Part shown: positions 52,368-60,155 of the stretch, one piece after another
Position numbering within the stretch: the first letter of the stretch is position 1
Layout: every line of letters starts with the position of its first letter
From: Pilimelia columellifera
GTDB taxonomy: Bacteria; Actinomycetota; Actinomycetes; Mycobacteriales; Micromonosporaceae
DNA length: 64,000 nt
Assembly (NCBI RefSeq): GCF_039532605.1
Contig: NZ_BAAARY010000015.1
Coordinates: forward strand, 1-64,000
Direction: 5' to 3'
Program-made: the position numbers and the translations under genes
Notes under the pieces: model-generated
Database searches by the model: none
Seen by the model: only the letters and a program-made list of their open reading frames with translations
What the model was told of the DNA's origin: nothing

Positions 52368-53588
52368 TCACGACAACAGGTCGCGGACGACGCCATCGGC
52401 GAGCAGCCGCCCACGCAGCGTCAACGCCGCCCGGCCGGCGGCGTAGGCGTCGGCGGCGAGCAGGCCGTCGGCGAGCGCCCGGGCCGCCGCCTCGTGGGCG
52501 GCCGGCGGAAGCGCCGCCAACGGCAGCCCCTCGGCCAGCCGCAACCGCAGCATGACGTCCTCGGTGAGCTGGTCCTCGGCCGTCAACAGCTCCCGGCCCT
52601 GCCCCGGCGAACGGCCCGCCGCCAACCGGGCGGCGTAGCTGGCCGGGTGCTTGACATTCCACCAGCGCACCCCGCCGACGTGGCTGTGCGCCCCTGGCCC
52701 CAGCCCCCACCAGTTCGCGCCGGTCCAGTACAAAAGGTTGTGCCGACAGCGTGCGGCCTCCGAGGTGGCCCAGTTCGACACCTCATACCAGTCGAAACCG
52801 GCCGCGCCCAACGCCGCCTCGGCGGCCAGGTAACGGTCGGCCGCCATGTCGTCGGACGGGTACGCCAGCTCGCCGCGACGCATCCGGGCCGCCATCCGGG
52901 TGCCGTCCTCGACGATGAGCGAGTAGGCGCTGACATGGTCGACGCCAGCGTCGACGACCGACGCCAACGAGGCCGCGAAGTCGTCCGCGGACTCCCCCGG
53001 CGTGCCGTAGATGAGGTCGAGGTTGACGTGCGCGAAGCCGGCGTCACGGGCCTCGGCGGCGGCGACCGGCGCACGTCCGGCGGTGTGCTGGCGCTCCAGC
53101 ACCCGCAGCACCCCCGCTGACGCCGACTGCATGCCGAGTGAGATCCGGTTGAAGCCATGCCCGACCAGGCTGCGGAGCGACGCCGGCGTGACCGACTCCG
53201 GGTTGGCCTCGGTGGTGACCTCCGCGCCCGGCGCCAGTCCCCAGGTCCGGTCGATGGCCTCCAGGATCCGGCCCAGGTCGTCCGGGGGCAGCAGCGTGGG
53301 GGTGCCACCGCCGAAGAACACCGCCGCCACCGGCGGCGGGCGCTCGGCGAGGACCCGGCCGGCGAGCGCCAGCTCCGCCAGGACTGTGTCCGCGTACGTC
53401 TCCCGGGACATCCCGCCGCCCAGCTCGGCGGCCGTGTAGGTGTTGAAGTCGCAGTACCCGCAGCGGCTGGCGCAGAACGGGACGTGGACGTAGACCCCGA
53501 ACCCGCGCCCGCTCAGGGCGCTCAGCGCGTCAACCGGCAACGCGCCGTCATCGGGGACGGGCTCGCCGTCCGGAAGCGCACCAGGCAT
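52368..53588 (-). CDS. hemW: Radical SAM heme chaperone HemW
   Basis: 406 residues. C-x3-C-x2-C in 'CASRCGYC' plus the trailing 'FN' (C-x3-C-x2-CxF type) and 'VFFGGGTPTLL' define HemW/HemN-like proteins; the HemW C-terminal domain is complete. Inserts heme into respiratory proteins. ATG at 53588; reading upstream would run into the opposite enoyl-CoA hydratase gene. Confidence 0.92.
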   Translation of the reverse strand: MPGALPDGEPVPDDGALPVDALSALSGRGFGVYVHVPFCASRCGYCDFNTYTAAELGGGMSRETYADTVLAELALAGRVLAERPPPVAAVFFGGGTPTLLPPDDLGRILEAIDRTWGLAPGAEVTTEANPESVTPASLRSLVGHGFNRISLGMQSASAGVLRVLERQHTAGRAPVAAAEARDAGFAHVNLDLIYGTPGESADDFAASLASVVDAGVDHVSAYSLIVEDGTRMAARMRRGELAYPSDDMAADRYLAAEAALGAAGFDWYEVSNWATSEAARCRHNLLYWTGANWWGLGPGAHSHVGGVRWWNVKHPASYAARLAAGRSPGQGRELLTAEDQLTEDVMLRLRLAEGLPLAALPPAAHEAAARALADGLLAADAYAAGRAALTLRGRLLADGVVRDLLS

Positions 53589-53633
53589 CCGCCCATTATC
53601 CGCGCCGGCGCCTCGGGTCGTTAAGGTGCCTCC

Positions 53634-54437
53634 ATGAGCGACGCCCCCCTGGTCCACGCGCAGACCGCGCGAGGCATCACCACCTTGACCCTGGACAGCC
53701 CCAAAAACCGCAACGCCCTCTCCCGGGCGCTGATGAACGAGCTGCTCACGGCCCTCGCCGGCGCCGCCGACGACGCCACCGTGCGGGCCGTGGTGCTCGC
53801 CCACACCGGGCCGGTCTTCTGCTCAGGCGCCGATCTCAAGGAGACCGCCGCCGCGTTCGCCGGGGAGGCGGAGCTGCCGGCCGCGATGCTGGGTGAGCTG
53901 CTCGCCGCGGTCTGGGACTTCCCCAAGCCCACCGTGGCGCGGGTCGGCGGGGCCGCCCGGGCCGGTGGCCTGGGGCTCATCGCGGCCGTCGACATCGCGG
54001 TGTGTGACCAGGACGCCACCTTCGCCTTCAGCGAGGTGCGGATCGGCGTGGTGCCGGCGATCATCTCCGCCCCGGTGCTGCGTCGGCTGACCCCGCGGGC
54101 GGCCAGCGAGCTGTTCCTCACCGGCGAGGTGTTCGACGGCCGGCGGGCGGTCGAGATCGGCCTGGTCACGGCGGCCAGGCCGGCGGCGGAGCTGGACGGG
54201 GCCGTGGCCGGCTACTGCGAGGCGCTCGCCCGTGGCGGGCCGGTAGCCCTCGGCGAGACCAAGCGGCTGCTGCGCAGGCCGGCCGGAGCCTCGGTGCGGG
54301 AGGAGTTGACGGAGCTGTCGGCGCTGTCCGTCGGCTACTTCGGCTCAGACGAGGGCCGCGAGGGCGTCACGGCGTTCAAGGAGAAGCGGCCGGCCGCGTG
54401 GATTCCGCCGCTCTCACCGGTTGAACCGCGCGCGTAG
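53634..54437 (+). CDS. Enoyl-CoA hydratase/isomerase family protein
   Basis: 267 residues, crotonase fold. 'FCSGADLKE' and the oxyanion region 'GAARAGGLGLIAAVDIAV' are clear. Canonical Glu residues of enoyl-CoA hydratase are not obvious at the second position ('FAFSEVRIGVVPA' keeps one), so the exact reaction is open. Conserved neighbour of hemW in actinobacteria. Confidence 0.88.
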   Translation: MSDAPLVHAQTARGITTLTLDSPKNRNALSRALMNELLTALAGAADDATVRAVVLAHTGPVFCSGADLKETAAAFAGEAELPAAMLGELLAAVWDFPKPTVARVGGAARAGGLGLIAAVDIAVCDQDATFAFSEVRIGVVPAIISAPVLRRLTPRAASELFLTGEVFDGRRAVEIGLVTAARPAAELDGAVAGYCEALARGGPVALGETKRLLRRPAGASVREELTELSALSVGYFGSDEGREGVTAFKEKRPAAWIPPLSPVEPRA

Positions 54438-54508
54438 ACTTTGACCACCGCGACTCCTGCAGATCTGAGCGGGCAGGACGCGGTAGGCGACGAAGCTGGG
54501 GGGCAACG

Positions 54509-55396
54509 GTGCAGGGGGGCAGCAGGCCCGCGGGCGCGAGGTCCGCCCGCCGGACGCGGCAGGCGGTGGCCACGGCCACCGTCCTCGGTCTCGTGGTCGC
54601 TGGCGCCGGCGTCGTCGTGGTCAGTGACCTCGTCTCCGGCCTCAGGATCGCCGCTGACGGCCGCCACTGCGTGGTGCGCGCCAGCGGCGAGGTCGTCCTC
54701 GACTCGCACCAGATGGCGAACGCCGCCACCATCGCCGCGATCGGCCTGCGACGGGCCATGCCCGAACGCGCGGTGGTCGTCGCCCTGGCGACCGCGTTCC
54801 AGGAATCGAAACTCAAGAACCTCGAAGGCGGCGATCGCGACTCGATCGGTCTCTTCCAACAGCGCCCGAGCATGGGCTGGGGCTCGCCCCAGCAGATCCG
54901 CAACCCGAGGTATGCCGCCCGCCGGTTCTACCAGTCACTGGCCAAGGTGGACGGTTGGCAGCGGATGCGGGTCACGGACGCCGCCCAGAAGGTGCAGCGG
55001 TCGGCGTACCCGGAGGCGTACCAGAAGTGGGCGGACGAGGCCGAGGTGCTCACCCGGGCGCTGACCGGCCGGGCCACCGGCGCGGTCGCCTGCTCGGTGC
55101 CGACACCGGCCACACCAGCCGACGGCGCCACCGACCAACTCACCCAGGGCCTGCTGTTGGACTGGGGCCAGTTGGACACGGTGCCGCTGAACGCCGACGC
55201 CTTCAGCGTTCCCGTCGATGACGATCTCGTAGGGTGGCGGTATGCGCACTGGCTGGTGTCCCACGCCGCAGGGCAGAACGTGAGCCGGGTGGCCTTCGCT
55301 GGCCAGGTGTGGACGGCCAGGGAAGGCCGGTGGCTACGCGGCGAGGTCGTCGATGGGCCAGCCGCGGTGGTCGCCGAGGTGTTTCCGTCGCAGTGA
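54509..55396 (+). CDS. Membrane-anchored lysozyme-like (transglycosylase-fold) protein
   Basis: 295 residues. Arg-rich cytosolic start, one TM helix (about 22-44), then an extracellular domain: 'ALATAFQESKLKNLEGGDRD' with the probable catalytic Glu, 'SIGLFQQRPSMGWG', 'YAARRFYQSLAKV'. This pattern is the actinobacterial lysozyme-like fold; wall remodelling is likely. The last 90 residues form a separate domain of unknown role. GTG start behind a GGGGGG run. Confidence 0.75.
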   Translation: MQGGSRPAGARSARRTRQAVATATVLGLVVAGAGVVVVSDLVSGLRIAADGRHCVVRASGEVVLDSHQMANAATIAAIGLRRAMPERAVVVALATAFQESKLKNLEGGDRDSIGLFQQRPSMGWGSPQQIRNPRYAARRFYQSLAKVDGWQRMRVTDAAQKVQRSAYPEAYQKWADEAEVLTRALTGRATGAVACSVPTPATPADGATDQLTQGLLLDWGQLDTVPLNADAFSVPVDDDLVGWRYAHWLVSHAAGQNVSRVAFAGQVWTAREGRWLRGEVVDGPAAVVAEVFPSQ

Positions 55397-55465
55397 CGTG
55401 GGCGCCCGCTCGTCGGCCAGCGGTGACCACCCGGAACCAGTCGCATCGACTGGTCGACAGAATGC

Positions 55466-55499
55466 TCGGTGGCGGCCCGCTAAAGCGGGCCGCCACCGA
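55466..55499. terminator. Strong hairpin terminator
   Basis: 16-bp perfect arms (55466-55481, 55484-55499) with a 2-base centre, between convergent genes. Confidence 0.85.
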
Positions 55500-55518
55500 A
55501 GCTGAAGTCCCCCGTGGT

Positions 55519-55553
55519 GTCTTGCGGTCGAGCTTCGCGTCTTGCGGTCGAGC
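55519..55553. repeat. 15-bp direct repeat, 20-bp period
   Basis: GTCTTGCGGTCGAGC at 55519-55533 and 55539-55553, just after the terminator and before the GlsB-like gene end. Confidence 0.85.
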
Positions 55554-55566
55554 CTGGGCGTGACGA

Positions 55567-55851
55567 TCAGATTCGCGAGCTGGTCGCCGACCGGCGGCCC
55601 ATGATTCCCACCGTCGCCGCCACACCGGCCGCGGCGAGCGCGATCTGCAACGCCAGCTCGGTCCAGTCGATGCCGGCGGTGTCCGCCATGCCCACGGCGC
55701 GGGCGATGACGGTGCCCAGCAGCGCCGCGGCAACACCGATGGCCATAGTCAGCCAGACCGGAATACTCTGCCGGCCGGGGAGGACCAGACGGCCGAGCGC
55801 GCCGATGATCAGGCCGACGACCAGCGCCGAGATGATTCCACCGATAGTCAT
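55567..55851 (-). CDS. GlsB/YeaQ/YmgE-family small membrane protein
   Basis: 94 residues, three TM helices. 'GLIIGALGRLVLPGRQSIPV' and the Gly-rich first helix match the transglycosylase-associated (GlsB/YeaQ/YmgE) stress family. ATG at 55851 with GGAGTG upstream. Not an enzyme despite the family name; role in general stress is by association. Confidence 0.85.
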   Translation of the reverse strand: MTIGGIISALVVGLIIGALGRLVLPGRQSIPVWLTMAIGVAAALLGTVIARAVGMADTAGIDWTELALQIALAAAGVAATVGIMGRRSATSSRI

Positions 55852-55960
55852 GGGGACACTCCTATTCATCGCCAGGTGAACCACAGCGACTCCCGAATTC
55901 CCACGGCACCACCGGGCCAAACCTGATACCGACGGCGCTGCCTGCCGAACCCGGACGGCG

Positions 55961-57835
55961 TTACTTCTTCTTGCCCGGGTCCGGCGAGTCGGATGTCGAC
56001 AGAGCCGCGATGAACGCCTCCTGCGGGACTTCGACCCGGCCGACCATCTTCATCCGCTTCTTACCTTCCTTCTGCTTCTCCAGCAGCTTGCGCTTGCGGC
56101 TGATGTCACCGCCGTAGCACTTGGCCAGGACGTCCTTGCGAATGGCCCGAATCGTCTCCCGGGCGATGACCCGGTTCCCGATGGCCGCCTGGATCGGCAC
56201 CTCGAACTGCTGACGCGGGATGAGCTTCTGCAGCTTGGAGGCGATCGACGTGCCGTAGGCGTACGCCTTGTCCTTGTGCACGATCGCGCTGAAGGCGTCC
56301 ACGGCGTCGCCGTGCAGGAGGATGTCGACTTTGACAAGCTCTGCCGACTGCTCGCCGGAGGGCTCGTAGTCCAGGCTGGCGTAGCCCTTGGTCTTGCTCT
56401 TGAGCTGGTCGAAGAAGTCAAAAATGATCTCGGCGAGCGGCAGCGTGTAGCGCAGTTCCACCCGATCGGCCGACAGGTAGTCCATCCCCTGCAGGCTCCC
56501 CCGCCGGGACTGACACAGCTCCATCACGGCGCCTACATAGTCGTTGGGCGTCAACACCGTGGCCCGCACCACCGGCTCGTGGACCTCGGTGATCCGGCCG
56601 TCGGGGTACTCGCTGGGGTTGGTGACGGTCACCTCGTCGCCGCCCTCGGTGATCACCCGGTAGACGACGTTCGGCGCGGTCGAGATGAGGTCGAGCCCGA
56701 ACTCACGCTCCAGCCGCTCCCCGATGATCTCCAGGTGGAGCAGGCCCAGGAAGCCACAGCGGAACCCGAAGCCGAGCGCCGCCGAGGTCTCCGGCTCGTA
56801 GGCGAGGGCGGCGTCGTTGAGCTTGAGGCGGTCGAGGGCGTCGCGCAGCGCCGGGTAGTCGGAGCCGTCGATCGGGTACAGGCCGGAGTAGACCATCGGC
56901 CGGGGGTCCTTGTAACCGCCCAGTGCCTGCGTCGCCGGCTTGTGCTGACTGGTGATGGTGTCACCGACCCGGGACTGACGGACATCCTTCACACCGGTGA
57001 TGAGGTAGCCGACCTCGCCGACCGACAACGCGTCGGACTTGACCATCTCCGGCGAGATGACCCCGATCTCCAGCAGCTCGTGCACCGCTCCGGTGGACAT
57101 CATCTTGATCCGGTCGCGGGCGCTGATCTTGCCGTCGATGACCCGGACATAGGTGACGACGCCTCGGTAGATGTCATAGACCGAGTCGAAGATCATGGCG
57201 CGGGGCGAGGCGTCGGCGTCCCCGCCGGAGGGCGCCGGCAGCTGACGGACGATCTCGTCGAGCAGGTGGGCCACGCCCATGCCGGTCTTGCCGGAGACCC
57301 GCAGACAGTCCTCCGGCTCACATCCGATGAGGTGCGCCAGCTCCTCGGCGTACTTCTCCGGCTGCGCCGCCGGCAGGTCGATCTTGTTGAGGACAGGAAT
57401 GATCCTGAGATCGTTCTCCATGGCCAGGTACAGGTTCGCCAACGTCTGCGCCTCGATGCCCTGGGCCGCGTCCACCAACAGCACCGCGCCCTCACATGCG
57501 GCCAACGACCGGGAAACCTCGTAGGTGAAGTCGACGTGGCCCGGCGTATCGATCATGTTGAGCACGGCCTGCTCACCGACGCGCCCGCCGTCACGGATCG
57601 TCCACGGCATCCGTACCGCCTGGCTTTTGATCGTGATGCCGCGCTCGCGTTCGATGTCCATCCGGTCCAGGTACTGCGCCCGCATCTGGCGCGGATCGAC
57701 CACCTCCGTCAGCTGGAGCATCCGGTCAGCCAGCGTCGACTTGCCGTGGTCGATGTGCGCGATGATGCAGAAGTTACGGATACGCGCGGGGTCGGTCGCG
57801 CCAGGGCGGCTCAGGCCGGGCTGCGTCGGAGGCAC
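55961..57835 (-). CDS. lepA: Elongation factor 4 (LepA)
   Basis: 624 residues. GTPase G1 'AHIDHGKST', switch region 'RERGITIKSQ', G3 'DTPGH', G4 'NKID'; LepA-specific C-terminus 'LLEKQKEGKKRMKMVGRVEV'. Ribosome-associated translation factor. GTG start at 57835 with AAGGA upstream, divergent from rpsT. Confidence 0.97.
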   Translation of the reverse strand: MPPTQPGLSRPGATDPARIRNFCIIAHIDHGKSTLADRMLQLTEVVDPRQMRAQYLDRMDIERERGITIKSQAVRMPWTIRDGGRVGEQAVLNMIDTPGHVDFTYEVSRSLAACEGAVLLVDAAQGIEAQTLANLYLAMENDLRIIPVLNKIDLPAAQPEKYAEELAHLIGCEPEDCLRVSGKTGMGVAHLLDEIVRQLPAPSGGDADASPRAMIFDSVYDIYRGVVTYVRVIDGKISARDRIKMMSTGAVHELLEIGVISPEMVKSDALSVGEVGYLITGVKDVRQSRVGDTITSQHKPATQALGGYKDPRPMVYSGLYPIDGSDYPALRDALDRLKLNDAALAYEPETSAALGFGFRCGFLGLLHLEIIGERLEREFGLDLISTAPNVVYRVITEGGDEVTVTNPSEYPDGRITEVHEPVVRATVLTPNDYVGAVMELCQSRRGSLQGMDYLSADRVELRYTLPLAEIIFDFFDQLKSKTKGYASLDYEPSGEQSAELVKVDILLHGDAVDAFSAIVHKDKAYAYGTSIASKLQKLIPRQQFEVPIQAAIGNRVIARETIRAIRKDVLAKCYGGDISRKRKLLEKQKEGKKRMKMVGRVEVPQEAFIAALSTSDSPDPGKKK

Positions 57836-57999
57836 GGTCGTCCTTACGTCCGGGTGATCGCTGCGGCGGGGCGTCGCCGCGGGGTGATCGCTTGCGCTGG
57901 AAGATCGCTCGGGTGAGCCTCCCTATGATTCCACGTCACCGGAAACCGGTTCGGCGCACCGGCCGCCCAGGCCACCGACGGGGAGTCCCGCCCTTCGCT

Positions 58000-58028
58000 T
58001 TGGCCGCCCCGGAACAGCCTGGTAGTCT
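58000..58028 (+). promoter_or_regulatory. rpsT promoter
   Basis: TTGGCC (58000-58005), 17-base spacer, TAGTCT (58023-58028): a good sigma-70/HrdB-type promoter about 95 bp before the rpsT start. Confidence 0.6.
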
Positions 58029-58047
58029 CAACGATCGCGTGTGCGGT

Positions 58048-58079
58048 GGACTTGTTCCGCAGGGGACTTGTTCCGCAGG
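58048..58079 (+). repeat. 16-bp tandem duplication in rpsT leader
   Basis: GGACTTGTTCCGCAGG twice head to tail (58048-58063, 58064-58079) within the predicted 5' untranslated region. Confidence 0.9.
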
Positions 58080-58122
58080 CGTGTCAACCGGAAGATTCGA
58101 GCTAACAGGACGAGGCTGTCGC

Positions 58123-58389
58123 GTGGCGAACATCAAGTCCCAGATCAAGCGCAACCGGCAGAACGAGAAGCGCCGGCTGCGCAACAAGGCTGTCAAGTCG
58201 TCGCTGAAGACTGCCATCCGTAAGTTCCACGAGGTGGCGGCGACGGGCGACGCCGAGGCTGCCACCACCATCCTGCGGGACGCCAGTCGCAAGCTCGACA
58301 AGGCCGTCAGCAAGGGTGTCATCCACTCCAACCAGGCGGCGAACCGCAAGTCGGCCATCGCCAAGAAGCTCCAGACCCTCTCAGTCTGA
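58123..58389 (+). CDS. rpsT: 30S ribosomal protein S20
   Basis: 88 residues. 'ANIKSQIKRNRQNEKRRLRN' N-terminus, Lys/Arg-rich three-helix S20, ending 'RKSAIAKKLQTLSV'. Binds 16S rRNA early in assembly. GTG start at 58123 with AGGACGAGG upstream; a non-ATG start is usual for rpsT. Confidence 0.97.
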   Translation: MANIKSQIKRNRQNEKRRLRNKAVKSSLKTAIRKFHEVAATGDAEAATTILRDASRKLDKAVSKGVIHSNQAANRKSAIAKKLQTLSV

Positions 58390-58426
58390 GCGACGGCGTC
58401 CCCTCGACAGACGCCCGACCAACGTG

Positions 58427-58460
58427 ACAGGGCGTCGGCCAACAGCCGACGCCCTGTTTT
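58427..58460 (+). terminator. Rho-independent terminator of rpsT
   Basis: 13-bp perfect arms (58427-58439, 58445-58457), 5-base loop, then TTTT. Confidence 0.92.
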
Positions 58461-58663
58461 CGTGCCCGGCCAGATTTTCCGTGCCAGGCTCGGTCCGGCT
58501 CCGGCCAGAAGTCTCCGGCCTGAGGCTCGGGCTTCGGCGGCACGTGCCCGGCCGCTGATCGTCGTCCGGGACTCCGGACCTCCTCGGCCGGGACTCCCCC
58601 GATCCGGCGTGGCTGTTGGCGGTGTTCAGGCCCTGCGAGGCTGTTCGGGGCGCCGCGACACCG

Positions 58664-59167
58664 CTAGTCGTAGTGGCGGGCGGCTGACTGGCGCACCCTC
58701 CAGTCCCACAACGGGCGCGACTCAGCGAACGCCGACGCTGGCACCTCGATCGTCTCGTCCATCGAACCCCCGACCGCGGGTCCCAGCGCCGCCGGCCGCA
58801 GCATCGCGGCCACCGGGCGTCGGCGGCGCGGGCCGCCAGCGGCCCGCCGCTGGGTCGGGGGCGAGACAATGCGGCCGGCGTTGTGCGCGGCCGTCCGAGC
58901 GCCAGCCGGCGCCGCCGCCGGCTGAGGCGCCGGGAAGACCGCGGTGAGCGCGTCGTTGAGCTTGACCATCGCGGCGATCGTCAACGGGATCGCCAGCACC
59001 GACCACCACGGAACTATCTCGGCGAGCACGAGCAGGATCGCGAGCCCGATGGGAACCTCGCACAGCAGCAGACAGCGCAGACCGGTCAGTTTCAGGTGCC
59101 GCAACCGCAGCAGCCGGGCGTACAGGGGCGCGGAACGCCCCTTACCGCGGAAAGCGCCGACGGACAC
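58664..59167 (-). CDS. Small membrane protein of unknown function
   Basis: 167 residues. GTG at 59167, one base after the holA stop, so translationally coupled. Two TM helices (about 32-72, 'LLLCEVPIGLAILLVLAEIV' then WWSVLAIPLTIAAMVKL), followed by a disordered Arg/Ala/Pro-rich tail of about 90 residues ending 'WRVRQSAARHYD'. No recognised family; a holA-linked protein of this layout is seen in related actinobacteria (recalled). Confidence 0.65.
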   Translation of the reverse strand: MSVGAFRGKGRSAPLYARLLRLRHLKLTGLRCLLLCEVPIGLAILLVLAEIVPWWSVLAIPLTIAAMVKLNDALTAVFPAPQPAAAPAGARTAAHNAGRIVSPPTQRRAAGGPRRRRPVAAMLRPAALGPAVGGSMDETIEVPASAFAESRPLWDWRVRQSAARHYD

Positions 59168-59168
59168 C

Positions 59169-60155
59169 TCAATGCCCCCGGCCGGGAGCGCCGACAACCG
59201 CCGACGTCGTGTCGCGCGCGGCAGCCACCGCGAAAACCGTTCGCTCCAAGGCGTACCCCCTGTCCTCCGCCGCGCCCTTGACCGCGGCGTTGCATACGGC
59301 CGCAGCCGACATCGCCGCCGCCAAACCCTCGGCTGACCAGCCACGGGCCTGCCGTTGAGCCCGCTCGACCTTCCACGCCGGCATTCCCAGCGAACTGGCC
59401 AGCTGATACGGGCTCGCCCGCCCCGCCGACGCCACCCTGGCCACGGTGCGGACGCCGTCGGCCAGAGCGTCCGCGATCGGCACCGGGTCCACTCCCACCA
59501 GCAGCGCCCAGCGCAACGACTCCAGAGCGCCCGGCACGTCTCCGACCATCGTCGCGTCCGCAACAGTAAAGCCAGTGACCTCCGCCCGTCCACAGTAGTA
59601 ACGGGCGATGGTGTCTACTGTGACCCGGGAGCCGGCGTCGCTGATGAGCTGAGCGCACGCCGAGGCGACTTCACGCAGGTCGTGGCCGATGGCCTCAAGC
59701 AGGGCATCGGCAGCCTCCGGCGACACCTGCCCGCCAAGTCGGCGGATCTCGTTGCGGACAAAATCCACCCGGTCGCGAGGGCTTTTGATCTTGGCCGCCG
59801 GCACGACAGTGGCGCCGGCCGCGCGCAGGCCGTCCGCCAACGCCTTGCCCTTGGCGCCGCCGGCGTGCGCGACCACCACGCTGATGTCCGGGTCGGGCTG
59901 CACAGCGTAGGCCAGCAGCGCTGTGACGAGGTCCTTACGCGCGTCCTGGCCGGAGGTGATGATGACCATGCGACGACCGCCGAACAGCGACGGGCTCAGC
60001 GCCTCCGCGAGCTGCCCGCCGGCCAGCGACGCGGCCTCGTGTTCCTGAAGGTCGCCCTCGGGATTGGCAGCCTTCGCCGCTGCGATCGCACGGCCGACGA
60101 GAAGTTCCTCATCGCCGAGGATCAGCAGCAACGGAGCGGGGGGTGAGGGGGTCAC
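59169..60155 (-). CDS. holA: DNA polymerase III subunit delta
   Basis: 328 residues. 'LLLILGDEELLVGRAIAAAK' N-terminus, AAA-like delta fold, and the typical end 'ALLVGVDPVPIADALADGV'. Opens the sliding clamp in the clamp loader. The start at 60155 overlaps the comEC 3' end by 47 bases. Confidence 0.94.
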   Translation of the reverse strand: MTPSPPAPLLLILGDEELLVGRAIAAAKAANPEGDLQEHEAASLAGGQLAEALSPSLFGGRRMVIITSGQDARKDLVTALLAYAVQPDPDISVVVAHAGGAKGKALADGLRAAGATVVPAAKIKSPRDRVDFVRNEIRRLGGQVSPEAADALLEAIGHDLREVASACAQLISDAGSRVTVDTIARYYCGRAEVTGFTVADATMVGDVPGALESLRWALLVGVDPVPIADALADGVRTVARVASAGRASPYQLASSLGMPAWKVERAQRQARGWSAEGLAAAMSAAAVCNAAVKGAAEDRGYALERTVFAVAAARDTTSAVVGAPGRGH

